Source: Bacteroidota bacterium (GTDB taxonomy: Bacteria > Bacteroidota > Bacteroidia > UBA4408). Taken from it: a DNA stretch of 64,000 nt. The notes under the pieces were generated by a model. That model searched no databases. It was not told the origin of the DNA and was given only the letters and a program-made list of their open reading frames with translations. The position numbers and the translations under genes were made by a program. This document shows positions 18,102 through 26,919 of the stretch, piece by piece. Each line of letters starts with the position of its first letter. Position 1 is the first letter of the stretch. The stretch is from the NCBI GenBank assembly GCA_016718805.1, contig JADKCP010000001.1:558001-622000 (forward strand), in the 5' to 3' direction.

Positions 18102-18833
18102 CTATCTTGATGCCAGGTAATTTGATAAATCATTTACACTACTGTTAAAAGAAAACTCATCATATACCAGGTAGAAGTTATTTTTATCTACTGTATGGGC
18201 ATAAGCCGATTTGGCAAAGCTCACTTTGGTGCTTTCAAATGAGAATAAGGAAACGAGTGTTTTTACTTGTAAACTTGTAAAATTATTGGTTTGAAGCGCA
18301 TTGTTTGCGATGCTTAATTTTGAACTTTCAAAAGATGCGTTTTCAATAACATGCAGTAATCCCTCAAAATCTCGGTTATTCATTCCGTAGCTTCCACAGT
18401 TACTTTGTGAATAAACACTTTGTTGGTTATGTATACCATGTGGTGCACAGCTCGATGGTGACACCTCCCACTGCTGATATTGATAAGGCAATGATTCAAT
18501 TCTGTCAATTACAAAGTTTCCTTTAAAGATAGTAGCAAATATTTCAGAGCACTCGTCAATTAGAATTGAACCTTGATAAATTTTTTTAGTTACATAGGAT
18601 CCGTAGTGACCTTGTTGTACCCACTTTTTACTGTATACTTCTAAGTAATGTTTGCCTGGAAAAATGTTTGGTAGACGCTGAATACGGTTCGTTGAGTAGT
18701 AATTTCCATCTAGGGAAACTGAAAATTCGCCGTTATTTGCTAAGCGAAGATTAAGAATTGAAGGTGCATCAAATGCATAAATGTTGCTTAAGGTAAGAAA
18801 CAACATGGTCGAAAGTAAGATTGTTTTTTTCAT
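18102..18833 (-). CDS. DUF4476 domain protein, exported
   Basis: The 243-residue protein has a signal peptide (about 1-20, MKKTILL start), a beta-rich N-terminal half (about 22-115) and a C-terminal DUF4476 domain (about 150-240) containing the typical repeated helical pattern FESSKLSIANNAL and FESTKVSFAKSAY. The family is common in Bacteroidota; its function is unknown and it is presumed to act in the periplasm or at the outer membrane. The middle has several Cys (C93, C131, C144 region), which could form disulfides. It stands alone between an AT-rich spacer without visible features (18834-18984) and its terminator. Confidence 0.85.
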   Translation of the reverse strand: MKKTILLSTMLFLTLSNIYAFDAPSILNLRLANNGEFSVSLDGNYYSTNRIQRLPNIFPGKHYLEVYSKKWVQQGHYGSYVTKKIYQGSILIDECSEIFATIFKGNFVIDRIESLPYQYQQWEVSPSSCAPHGIHNQQSVYSQSNCGSYGMNNRDFEGLLHVIENASFESSKLSIANNALQTNNFTSLQVKTLVSLFSFESTKVSFAKSAYAHTVDKNNFYLVYDEFSFNSSVNDLSNYLASR

Positions 18834-18984
18834 CGTTTCTTGTTTTTAAAATAATAGATACGAACGAGTAAACAAGCCTTGTGCCAAACTCTTTTTTGCT
18901 TGAGTAAATTGCTAAATTATTTTCAATTACACAGTAAAATAAATAAATTAAAAGTTAATTGAAAGTATCTAATTTGCTGATTAA

Positions 18985-19341
18985 TCAGTGTTTTGTTAGC
19001 TTGTTTTTTACGCTTTTCGAAAGTGCATTCCAAATAATAGCATAGGAATGATCAATGTGTTCGGTAAGTTGCTCGAAAGTTAATGTTCCATCCACAATTA
19101 CTGTATTCCAGTGTTTTTTGTTCATGTGATAACCGGGTACAATACAACTATATTGTTCGCGCAAGGCTTGGGCTTTTTCAGGTTCGCATTTTACATTAAA
19201 TTGTAGGGAAATAGTATCCAAACCTACTAGTAAGAAGGCTTTTCCGGCGACTTTAAAAACTAAGGTATCCGGCCCAAATGGCAGGCACTCTTCCACATGT
19301 GCTTTTGCAAGACAATAGCTGCGAAGCTGCTCAATATTCAT
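18985..19341 (-). CDS. MmcQ/YjbR family protein
   Basis: This 118-residue cytoplasmic protein belongs to the YjbR/MmcQ fold family. Signs are the N-terminal pattern CLAKAHVEECLPFGPDTLVFKV, the strand KAFLLVGLD, CEPEKAQALRE, and the conserved PGYHMNKKHWNTVIVDG near residue 75-90. Members have a DNA-binding-like fold (CyaY-like), but no firm function is known. It lies 48 bases downstream of hemW and may be co-transcribed with it. Confidence 0.9.
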   Translation of the reverse strand: MNIEQLRSYCLAKAHVEECLPFGPDTLVFKVAGKAFLLVGLDTISLQFNVKCEPEKAQALREQYSCIVPGYHMNKKHWNTVIVDGTLTFEQLTEHIDHSYAIIWNALSKSVKNKLTKH

Positions 19342-19389
19342 AATTTTAGATACTAGTTACTTTAAATTTTATAATAACTCAGTTCACTT

Positions 19390-20523
19390 TTAGTCAACAA
19401 AAAACAAATCAGCAGCTATTTTATCTGCTAAGAGTTTTCCCTTTGAAGTAAGAAAAATACAGTTGTTTTTTTGATCGATATACCCGCTACTGCTATACTT
19501 GCTTGCTTCATTTTTGCAATGATTCAATACATCTTTTCCAAATACATTTTCAATATGCGATAAACTAATACCCCACATAGTGCGCAAACCCGTCATAATG
19601 TATTCGTTGTAATTTTGTGAAGGGGTCAATGTTTCAATTTCAAAATTCAATTTATTTTCATCTACCCCTTTTATGTAAAGCGCATTGTTTTTAATATTCC
19701 ATTGCCGAGAAACCTCGTTGTAGCTATGTGCTGATGGTCCTATACCCAGGTATTTATTTTTTAGCCAGTAATTGCTATTATGCTTTGAATAAAAATTATT
19801 GGTGCAAAAATTAGAAATTTCGTATTGTACAAAATTGTTTTTTTGCATTGCTTCAAGAAGGATTTCAAATTGTGTAGCACTTTTTTCTTCATCTACATTT
19901 TTTACTTTTCCTGTTTGAACAAATTTATGTAAAGCAGTTTTCTCTTCAACGGTTAAACAGTAGGAGGAAATGTGTGTTACTTTTAAATCGAAGGCTGTGT
20001 GCAAATTTTGCTTCCAGTTTTCGTCACTTAGTGTTGGTGTACCATATATTAAGTCAATGCTGATGTTTTCGAATCCTGCATCTTGAGCTCCCTTTACTGA
20101 TGCAACTGCTTTTTGTACACTGTGTGCGCGGTTCATGAATTTTAAGTCGTCTTCAAAAAATGATTGAATCCCAATACTAAAACGATTAACAGGGGTATTC
20201 TTTAACGCTTTTAATTTCTCGTAATTCAGATCTTCGGGATTTGCTTCAAGTGTAATTTCAGCAGAAGCGCTTATGTTATAGTTCGAGTAAATTGTATCAA
20301 AAATTCTACTAAGTTCTTCACGCGACAATATTGACGGCGTACCACCTCCAAAATAAATACTGCTAATAAGTTCGCCCTTCGTCAAGTAATTTTTCCTCAA
20401 CATCAATTCCTTTTGAAGTGCAAGCAAAAGCTCTGACTTGTTTTTCAAAGAGGTTGAAAAATGGAAATCACAATAGTGACAGGCTTGCAAACAAAATGGA
20501 ATGTGAATGTATATACCAGCCAC
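19390..20523 (-). CDS. hemW: Radical SAM heme chaperone HemW
   Basis: This 377-residue radical SAM protein resembles coproporphyrinogen III oxidase but belongs to the HemW group, which inserts heme into target proteins. The cluster motif CxxxCxxC is C11, C15 and C18 (IPFCLQACHYCDFHF), and the SAM-binding segment YFGGGTPS follows at about residue 58-65. The later motif IGIQSFFEDDLKFMNRAH and the C-terminal HemN domain (about 300-375) are intact. HemW proteins have the fourth-Cys pattern CxxxCxxCxF as here, where HemN has a further Cys. The gene starts five bases after the YbjQ gene, so they form a unit. Confidence 0.92.
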   Translation of the reverse strand: MAGIYIHIPFCLQACHYCDFHFSTSLKNKSELLLALQKELMLRKNYLTKGELISSIYFGGGTPSILSREELSRIFDTIYSNYNISASAEITLEANPEDLNYEKLKALKNTPVNRFSIGIQSFFEDDLKFMNRAHSVQKAVASVKGAQDAGFENISIDLIYGTPTLSDENWKQNLHTAFDLKVTHISSYCLTVEEKTALHKFVQTGKVKNVDEEKSATQFEILLEAMQKNNFVQYEISNFCTNNFYSKHNSNYWLKNKYLGIGPSAHSYNEVSRQWNIKNNALYIKGVDENKLNFEIETLTPSQNYNEYIMTGLRTMWGISLSHIENVFGKDVLNHCKNEASKYSSSGYIDQKNNCIFLTSKGKLLADKIAADLFFVD

Positions 20524-20528
20524 TCTTG

Positions 20529-20864
20529 TTAATTGATTTTTTCAACCACCACAGCTGTGCCGTAAGCCAGTACTTCGGTAAGACCGCTCATAACTTCATT
20601 TGCGTCGTAACGCATGCTAATAATGGCATTGCATCCCATTTGTTTGCCTTGAGCAATCATTAATTGCAGAGCTTCTTCACGAGTTTTTTCACAAAGCTCG
20701 GTATAGATTGAATTTCTACCACCGAATATAGTTAGAAAGTTTCCGGCCAAAGCTCCAAAAACGCTGCGTGATCGTACCGTTATTCCGCGCACTAATCCAA
20801 GTTGTTGGGTAATTTTATAACCTTCAAGTGCATTGCTGGTGGTGATTAATGTTAGTTCTGTCAT
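20529..20864 (-). CDS. YbjQ/UPF0145 family protein
   Basis: This 111-residue protein fits the YbjQ (UPF0145) family of small homopentameric proteins of unknown function, formerly called heavy-metal-binding domain proteins. Visible features are the N-terminal TTSNALEGYKI, the strand GLVRGITVRSRS, the middle helix ARE-like segment KTREEALQLMIAQGKQMGCNAII and the C-terminal strand YGTAVVVE. It is the upstream gene of the YbjQ-hemW-yjbR run. The divergent spacer to 21098 is 233 bases and holds the promoter of the DUF1987 gene. Confidence 0.9.
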   Translation of the reverse strand: MTELTLITTSNALEGYKITQQLGLVRGITVRSRSVFGALAGNFLTIFGGRNSIYTELCEKTREEALQLMIAQGKQMGCNAIISMRYDANEVMSGLTEVLAYGTAVVVEKIN

Positions 20865-21045
20865 TGTGGATTTTATAATTAAAGTTTAAAATGAGTGAAA
20901 CATAGTGGAATTCTTTTTCAGTAAATGTAAAAAAAACCTGATTCTTAATCTTCCAGATCATATTATTCACACTTGAAACATTTACTTTATAAAGATAGGA
21001 GTTTGTCAGATAGAATATTTCATCCTGTGAATGCTTCAACTATTT

Positions 21046-21075
21046 TTGCAATTCACATTCAATACTATATCTTTG
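21046..21075 (+). promoter_or_regulatory. Bacteroidota-type promoter for the DUF1987 gene
   Basis: TTTTTG (with TTG at 21046-21048), a 19-base spacer and TATCTTTG (21068-21075) match the Bacteroidota consensus in both boxes and spacing. It ends 22 bases before the TTG start codon at 21098 and so supports that start. Confidence 0.65.
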
Positions 21076-21097
21076 AAATCAAAACAAAAACAACACC

Positions 21098-21478
21098 TTG
21101 GAAATATTTAAACTGGAGCAAACTCCGCGCACACCATTTTTGTGTTTCAATCCTAATTCAGGAGTTTTTGAAATGAAGGGTAAATCAATCCCTGAAAATT
21201 CGACTATGTTTTACAAATCCATGTTTGAATGGTTGGCTGAGTATCTTGAAAATCCAGCACCATCAACAGTTTTAACAATTCAAATGGACTATTTCAATAC
21301 AAGTTCTTCCAAAAGTGTGGTTGATTTGTTTAAGAAACTTGAACTTATTCAAAAATCTGGAAAGGGAACTGTATCCATAAATTGGATGCACAACGAGGAA
21401 GATGAAGATATGCAAGAGGCAGGTGAAGATTATAAATCAATTATTAAAATTCCGTTTTCAATTGTTTCATTCAAATAA
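21098..21478 (+). CDS. SiaC-like DUF1987 regulatory phosphoprotein
   Basis: The 126-residue cytoplasmic protein matches DUF1987/SiaC: QTPRTPFLCFNPNSGVFEMKG at the N-terminus, SIPENS at 30-35, YFNTSSSKSV at 65-74, and GTVSINW near 95. In Pseudomonas, SiaC is switched by phosphorylation of Thr68 by the kinase SiaB and by dephosphorylation by the SpoIIE-type phosphatase SiaA. With the TTG start used here the equivalent Thr of the NTSS motif is also residue 68. No ATG is usable before residue 26; TTG at 21098 gives the full family N-terminus and follows a good promoter. No siaB-like gene is adjacent, but two SpoIIE-type phosphatases are encoded in the window. A lipoprotein gene follows after 12 bases. 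Confidence 0.9.
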   Translation: MEIFKLEQTPRTPFLCFNPNSGVFEMKGKSIPENSTMFYKSMFEWLAEYLENPAPSTVLTIQMDYFNTSSSKSVVDLFKKLELIQKSGKGTVSINWMHNEEDEDMQEAGEDYKSIIKIPFSIVSFK

Positions 21479-21490
21479 AAAATCAATACT

Positions 21491-22333
21491 ATGTTAAAAA
21501 AAATTTGTTTAGTATCAACGTTAGCAATACTTGCAGCTTGTGGTGGTTCAAAAGAAACTGCTCCTACTTCTGAAAACACAAATACCCAAGTTGTTGATTC
21601 AGTTTCTCAACCCGAAAATGAACTTGCTGATTTTAAATTTCACATGGCGATAGCCAATATTCCATCACCTTTTGAAATTATTGATATGCTTCCCAAAAGC
21701 GGTATTCCTTTTAATGGCGAACTTACCAATCCTACTGATAATAAATCAAAGTATCAAACATCAACTAAACAAGCATTAAATTATGGTGCCTATGTGGTAG
21801 ACTTAATTTATCTTTCAACAAATGAGCAATACTCAAATGTAAAGCAATATTATGTGACTTCTCGTGAATTTGCCCAAAAGCTGGATGCTGGTGATAGCTT
21901 CGAACGAATTGCGGGTTCACGCGTTGAACAAAATATCGACAACAAGGACTCAATTAACCATGTAATGGATGCTGTTTATGCAGAAACCGATAATTACCTT
22001 CGTTCAAATGCTCGCTTACTAGCAGCTACTGAAATTCTCTGTGGAAGTTGGATAGAGAGTCAATACATCACCTTGAATTTGTTAAAAGGAGCAGATAGAA
22101 ATGCAACAAATGAAGCAATTTTCCAAAAGGTGTATGAGCAAAATATTCATGCTGAAAGTTTGGTAAAATTGTTAGCTGAATTCGAAAAGGAAAAAGATTT
22201 TAAGGGTTTGATTACCGATATTAAGGACTTGGCTGCAATGTACAAGGAGATTAAATCGTCGGAGGTTCCTAAAGATCTTATTGCCAAAATTTCGGATAAA
22301 CTTGCCAGTGTGCGAGGAAAGATGATTAGTTAA
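21491..22333 (+). CDS. Hypothetical lipoprotein
   Basis: The 280-residue protein has a lipoprotein signal with lipobox LAAC at about residues 14-17, followed by GGS and a Thr/Ser/Glu-rich linker. The rest is mostly helical with repeated conserved-looking patterns (ANIPSPFEIIDMLPKSGIPFN near 55, YGAYVVDLIYLSTN near 100, LCGSWIES near 185). It is expected to sit in the inner leaflet of the outer membrane. No family was recognised beyond a conserved Bacteroidota lipoprotein. It lies 12 bases after the SiaC-like gene and ends in a terminator, so the two form an operon and may share a role. Confidence 0.8.
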   Translation: MLKKICLVSTLAILAACGGSKETAPTSENTNTQVVDSVSQPENELADFKFHMAIANIPSPFEIIDMLPKSGIPFNGELTNPTDNKSKYQTSTKQALNYGAYVVDLIYLSTNEQYSNVKQYYVTSREFAQKLDAGDSFERIAGSRVEQNIDNKDSINHVMDAVYAETDNYLRSNARLLAATEILCGSWIESQYITLNLLKGADRNATNEAIFQKVYEQNIHAESLVKLLAEFEKEKDFKGLITDIKDLAAMYKEIKSSEVPKDLIAKISDKLASVRGKMIS

Positions 22334-22353
22334 CTGCTTTATACAAATAACCG

Positions 22354-22388
22354 AAAAAGCTTTGAAGAATAAACTTCGAAGCTTTTTT
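22354..22388 (+). terminator. Terminator after the lipoprotein gene
   Basis: An imperfect stem of about 13 bp (AAAAAGCTTTGAAG with CTTCGAAGCTTTTTT) with a 6-base loop and a T run begins 21 bases after the stop codon. Confidence 0.75.
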
Positions 22389-22482
22389 CATTATAAAGTA
22401 CTAGCGAATCAACGATCCGTAATAATAAGCTCAGTTGAAATTGACTTTTTTAGATTATTAATTGTAAACAAATTAGAATAAG

Positions 22483-25400
22483 ATGAGTGAAAAAATTCTA
22501 AAGGCATTGATGCAATTGTTTGCTATTATTGCTCAAAGTGAAGATGACAATTCTCATTCGCGGGAGGTAGTTGAGCTGTTTTTAAAGCAGCAATTAAATA
22601 AAAACAAGGTGGTAGAATACCTTGCTATTTACGATGAATTTTTACACAACCAAAACAGTGGAGCCGAGGGTGAAAAAAGAAAGCGTCGACTTGCAGTGAG
22701 TTCAGTGAAGGTTATAGTAATATGCAATCAAATAAACGAAGCACTTACACAGAAACAAAAATTTATTGTGTTGCTCAATCTTATCGACTTTATAAGCACC
22801 AATAAATCAATATCTGAGCAAGAGATGGAATTCGTAACAACAGTTTCATCTTCTTTCAATGTCCCTGATGAAGAATTTACGCAGTGCTTATTATTTTCGG
22901 GAAAGGAAAGTATTTTTGAAATTGATGATGCTTCCAACCTTTTGGTTATTGGAGCCACTAACCCACAAAAGCAGGATTCCAAATTTTTATATGCTGCAGC
23001 TTTGCAAGGCGAGTTAGGAGTTCTTCGTATAATTAGTGTAGGAATTTATTTATTACGCTATTACGGAAATACTTCACTATTACTGAATGGTCAAGCACTT
23101 ATACCAGGTAAAATTTATGTGCTTTCACCCGGATCTTCTATACGTAGCCATAAGCTTCAGCCAATATACTATAGCGATATAGTGAGTTGTTTTTTAAGCG
23201 GAACAAACGACCAGAAGGTTCAATTTGACGTGCAAGGTTTACACTATCGTTTTCGTAATGGAAAAATTGGTTTGCAAGAACTCAGCTTTTCTGAAAACTC
23301 TGGAAAACTTATTGGAATCATGGGAGGAAGTGGTGCCGGAAAATCAACCTTGCTCAATTTGTTAAATGGCAACAATTTACCTTCACAAGGTGCAGTATAT
23401 GTGAATGGACATAATTTGCATCGAGATAGAAAAATGCTTGAAGGTTATATTGGATATGTTCCGCAAGATGATTTATTAATTGACGAAATTACGGTTTATC
23501 AAAATTTGTATTATAATTCTAAATTGTGTTTTGCTGACTCGAGCGATATTGAAATAGACCAGTTGGTACAAGCCAAATTAACGGATTTAGGACTTAGTGA
23601 AACAAAAGATTTACGAGTAGGTAACTCGCTTGATATGACTATTAGCGGTGGGCAAAGAAAGCGATTAAATATAGCCTTAGAATTAATACGAGAACCTGCT
23701 GTGTTGTTTGTGGATGAACCAACCTCTGGTTTATCGTCGCGCGATAGTGAGAATATTATGGACTTGCTGAAGGAGTTGGCTTTAAAAGGGAAATTGATTT
23801 TCGTTGTAATACATCAACCATCGTCGGATATATTTAAATTGTTTGACAAGTTATTGTTGTTAGACACCGGTGGTTTTCCAATTTATTATGGCAATCCTGT
23901 TGAGGCATTGATATATTTTAAGACACATGTAAATCATGTAAATGCAAGTGAAAGTGAGTGTTTTTATTGTGGAAATGTTAATCCTGAGCAAGTATTCAGC
24001 ATAATTGAATCGAAGGTACTTGATGAAAATGGTAATCTTACCCGAGAACGTAGAATTTCACCGAAGGAATGGAACGAGTTGTATATAGAAAGAATACAAA
24101 AAAGGCAAACAACATTATTGCCGACACCCCAACCAGGGTTACTTACTACTTTTAAAAAGCCCAATTTGTGGAATCAATTTAAAGTTTTCCTTACCCGAAA
24201 TGTGCTTTCTAAACTATCGAACACACAGTATCTGCTTATAAATTTGCTTGAAGCACCCTTATTGGCATTGCTATTGGCAATGTTAATTAAGTATTATAAG
24301 CAAGGAGGAGAATATGTGTTTTATGAAAATAAGAACATGCCTGCCTATTTATTTATGTGTGTAATAGTGGCTTTATTTATTGGGTTAACGGTAAGTGCAG
24401 AAGAAATTATCCGCGATCGTAAAATTGTGAAACGCGAATCTTTTTTGAATTTGAGTAAGGGAAGTTATATCTGGAGTAAAATTGTATTTCTGTTTTTTTT
24501 ATCCGCACTTCAAACCTTTTTGTTTGTGATAATTGGGAATACTATTCTTGAAATAAAAGGGATGTATTTTGACTATTGGTTGATTTTGTTTAGCACCTCT
24601 TGCTTTGCCAATATGCTGGGGTTAAACATTTCGGCCACTTTTAACTCGGCAGTAACAATTTATATTGTAATTCCGATTTTGCTTATTCCGCAATTATTGT
24701 TGAGTGGAGTAATAGTAAAGTTTGAAGAATTGAATCCTAAAATTTCGAGTCAGGAAGTTGTGCCTGTTTGGGGTGAAATGATGACTTCACGTTGGGCATT
24801 TGAGGCCTTGGCAGTAAATCAATTTATAAATAACCAATACGAAAGTGCTTTATATGAGTTTGAGAAGGAATTAAGCAATTCGAGTTTTAAAAAGGTTTAC
24901 TGGAATTCAAAGATGAATGAATTGGCTGATGAGGTACAAAAGGTTTCAACATCAAATGTAGCTTTAGCTGAGAGAGATTTACGGATTTTAAAAAATGAAA
25001 TTTTGAATGAAATGCAAGTAAATCCGGCAATTGCATGCAAGGGAGTAAATTCAATGGAGCTCGCAAATTTTGATATTTCAAGTGTAAAAAGTTTTTTAAC
25101 AGCTGTAAAAAATGAGTATACCCAGCGGTATGAAAAAGCACAACGCAGAAAGGATGCCCAGATACAAAATTTTCAAACAAATGAGCAAGGAAAACAGCAG
25201 TATAGTTATTTACTAAATACGTTTAGCAATAAAAAAATTGATGAAACAGTAAAGAATGCGAATCCTGATAATGAAACAATTGTGATTGAAAATGAACGAT
25301 TAGTTGCTACAGCTGATCCTATATTCCGAGATGGGTCGAACAATCGATTTGTACGTGCACAGTTTTTTGCTCCTCGCAAAGCACTATTTGGCAAGTATTA

Positions 25401-25539
25401 TAGTACGTTTTGGGTAAATTTGGGAGTGATATGGTCCATGTCGTTATTCCTACTATTTACACTTTATTTCGACGTTTTTAAAATACTACTAAAAGCATTT
25501 TCAGGAATTTCAGGATTTCAGTTTAGGAAGAAGGAGTAG
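22483..25539 (+). CDS. ABCG-like ABC transporter, fused ATPase and permease
   Basis: This 1018-residue protein has an N-terminal helical domain (about 1-140) of TerB-like appearance, a beta-rich segment (about 145-250) that could be FHA-like, an ABC ATPase (about 255-480) and a C-terminal permease of ABC-2 type (about 570-1010). ATPase motifs are complete: Walker A GGSGAGKST (about 281-289), signature ISGGQRKR (about 387-394) and Walker B VLFVDEPTSGL, with the switch His in VIHQPS. The order ATPase then membrane domain is that of ABCG/White exporters. A coiled-coil insertion (about 795-935) sits between the fifth and last membrane helices and should lie outside the cytoplasm or as a large loop. 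Substrate is unknown. It is transcribed alone. Confidence 0.9.
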   Translation: MSEKILKALMQLFAIIAQSEDDNSHSREVVELFLKQQLNKNKVVEYLAIYDEFLHNQNSGAEGEKRKRRLAVSSVKVIVICNQINEALTQKQKFIVLLNLIDFISTNKSISEQEMEFVTTVSSSFNVPDEEFTQCLLFSGKESIFEIDDASNLLVIGATNPQKQDSKFLYAAALQGELGVLRIISVGIYLLRYYGNTSLLLNGQALIPGKIYVLSPGSSIRSHKLQPIYYSDIVSCFLSGTNDQKVQFDVQGLHYRFRNGKIGLQELSFSENSGKLIGIMGGSGAGKSTLLNLLNGNNLPSQGAVYVNGHNLHRDRKMLEGYIGYVPQDDLLIDEITVYQNLYYNSKLCFADSSDIEIDQLVQAKLTDLGLSETKDLRVGNSLDMTISGGQRKRLNIALELIREPAVLFVDEPTSGLSSRDSENIMDLLKELALKGKLIFVVIHQPSSDIFKLFDKLLLLDTGGFPIYYGNPVEALIYFKTHVNHVNASESECFYCGNVNPEQVFSIIESKVLDENGNLTRERRISPKEWNELYIERIQKRQTTLLPTPQPGLLTTFKKPNLWNQFKVFLTRNVLSKLSNTQYLLINLLEAPLLALLLAMLIKYYKQGGEYVFYENKNMPAYLFMCVIVALFIGLTVSAEEIIRDRKIVKRESFLNLSKGSYIWSKIVFLFFLSALQTFLFVIIGNTILEIKGMYFDYWLILFSTSCFANMLGLNISATFNSAVTIYIVIPILLIPQLLLSGVIVKFEELNPKISSQEVVPVWGEMMTSRWAFEALAVNQFINNQYESALYEFEKELSNSSFKKVYWNSKMNELADEVQKVSTSNVALAERDLRILKNEILNEMQVNPAIACKGVNSMELANFDISSVKSFLTAVKNEYTQRYEKAQRRKDAQIQNFQTNEQGKQQYSYLLNTFSNKKIDETVKNANPDNETIVIENERLVATADPIFRDGSNNRFVRAQFFAPRKALFGKYYSTFWVNLGVIWSMSLFLLFTLYFDVFKILLKAFSGISGFQFRKKE

Positions 25540-25550
25540 TTGTTTTTAAT

Positions 25551-26750
25551 TTACACTTTCACCCCAATAACTAGTATGTCATCAGTTTGTTCGGTACCCA
25601 GCATCCAGCTTTGAATAAACTGATCAAGAAAAACAAGTTGATCAGACGGAGATTTTTGATGAATATTTAGTAAAATCTCTTTAAATTTTTTGGTCATCAG
25701 CTTTTTATCATTGGAGCTAAATTGGTCGGCATAACCATCACTAGTAAGGTAAATAGAATCGTTTTTTGCAAGTGTAAAGCTGTGTTTGGTAAAGATTTTT
25801 TCGAGGTCGTAGCTTAATCCTCCAATGGGAAATTTATTGGCTTTTATTTCTTGAAGTTCCAAATTTTGAAGTAGATAGAGTGGACGATTAGCACCGGAAT
25901 ATTCAAGCTTAATTTCTGCCTCATTTGCCATTGTTTGAAATGTGCAAATTGCAATGTCCATTCCATCGCGCGATTGTGACTCGTATTGAGTTTGTTTTAA
26001 AGAACGGTTAATTTCCTCATTCAAAATGGTTAGTATCTGAGCAGGATCAGTGATTCCTTTTTCATTTACTATTTGATTAAGCAATGTGTTTCCAATCATG
26101 CTCATGAATGCTCCCGGAACACCATGTCCTGTGCAATCAACTGCTGCTAATATGCTGGTATTATTTTTATGCGAAAACCAATAAAAGTCGCCACTAACAA
26201 TATCGCGAGGACGAAATAAAATGAAGGATTGAGGTAAGTGTTCGGTAATTTCTTTGGTGTTTGGGAGAATAGCTTCCTGAATACGTTTGGCGTAATTTAC
26301 ACTGTCGATAATTTGTTTGTGTTTGTCTTCTATTTCGAGCTTAAGTAAGTTGATGCGTTCTTTTTCTTTGTGAATGGCAGTACTTTGGCTCCAAAGTTTT
26401 TTTACTTTTTCATCCACTTTGGTTTTTTCGACTGCGAGTTTTTCTTTTTCTAAGGTTAGCTTTTCGTTTTCCTCATCAACCCGTTTTTTTTCTTTGTAAA
26501 CGGTTTCGCTCATGGCGAAAAACTTTTTATTTTTTTCTTCCAGTTTTTGTTTTTCTGCTTCTAGTAATTGTTTTTCACTTGCGTGAGATGCAAGAGTGGA
26601 GGATAGTTCAACTACTTTATTTTGGAGAGATAATTTTTCGTTGGCGTGGATTTCAAGTTGTTTTTTCGTTTTCCTTGAATGGAAATAGTAGAGCAAAACC
26701 ATGATTGGAAATAGAAGAAGGAAAGGAAAAAGGAAGGATAAGATTGTCAC
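25551..26750 (-). CDS. PP2C/SpoIIE-type serine phosphatase with coiled coil
   Basis: The 399-residue protein has one N-terminal membrane helix (about 3-22), a long charged coiled coil (about 25-150) and a SpoIIE/PPM phosphatase domain (about 160-399). Metal-binding motifs match those of the phosphatase at 5883-7679: SGDFYWFS, VDCTGHGVPGAFMS, SRDGMD, LTSDGYADQF and TDDILVIG. Unlike that enzyme it has no extracytoplasmic sensor and no HAMP domain, so its input probably comes through the coiled coil. The segment HKQIIDSVNYAKRIQEAILP just before the catalytic domain is shared by both. A role with a SiaC-type or STAS-type partner is expected from the family. Confidence 0.9.
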   Translation of the reverse strand: MTILSFLFPFLLLFPIMVLLYYFHSRKTKKQLEIHANEKLSLQNKVVELSSTLASHASEKQLLEAEKQKLEEKNKKFFAMSETVYKEKKRVDEENEKLTLEKEKLAVEKTKVDEKVKKLWSQSTAIHKEKERINLLKLEIEDKHKQIIDSVNYAKRIQEAILPNTKEITEHLPQSFILFRPRDIVSGDFYWFSHKNNTSILAAVDCTGHGVPGAFMSMIGNTLLNQIVNEKGITDPAQILTILNEEINRSLKQTQYESQSRDGMDIAICTFQTMANEAEIKLEYSGANRPLYLLQNLELQEIKANKFPIGGLSYDLEKIFTKHSFTLAKNDSIYLTSDGYADQFSSNDKKLMTKKFKEILLNIHQKSPSDQLVFLDQFIQSWMLGTEQTDDILVIGVKV

Positions 26751-26793
26751 CTTGTGTTTTATTAGAATAAAAAAATGGAATGTAGTTGTGAGT

Positions 26794-26893
26794 TGTCATC
26801 CTGAGCGGAGTCGAAGGAGTGTGCATGGCTTAGCAGACTTTTTGCTTACCCACTCCTTCGGAGTTCGACTTCGCTCACTCGCTCGGGATGACA
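26794..26893. repeat. Dispersed inverted repeat (GTCATCCTGAGC type)
   Basis: The ends TTGTCATCCTGAGCGGAGTC and GCTCGGGATGACAGC form an imperfect inverted repeat, with inner arms GGAGTG and CACTCC and GAAGGAG against CTCCTTC. This matches a class of short palindromic intergenic repeats seen in many Bacteroidota. A related copy is at 32109-32179. The element lies in the gap between the membrane-protein gene 26920-27885 and the phosphatase gene and may fold as a large hairpin. Confidence 0.8.
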
Positions 26894-26919
26894 GCGTGCT
26901 TGTTTGTATTTTATTTTTC

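Noticed and set aside
18834..18984. A possible regulatory element in the AT-rich spacer before the DUF4476 gene
   Set aside because: Only AT-rich sequence with no clear -7 box or hairpin was found.
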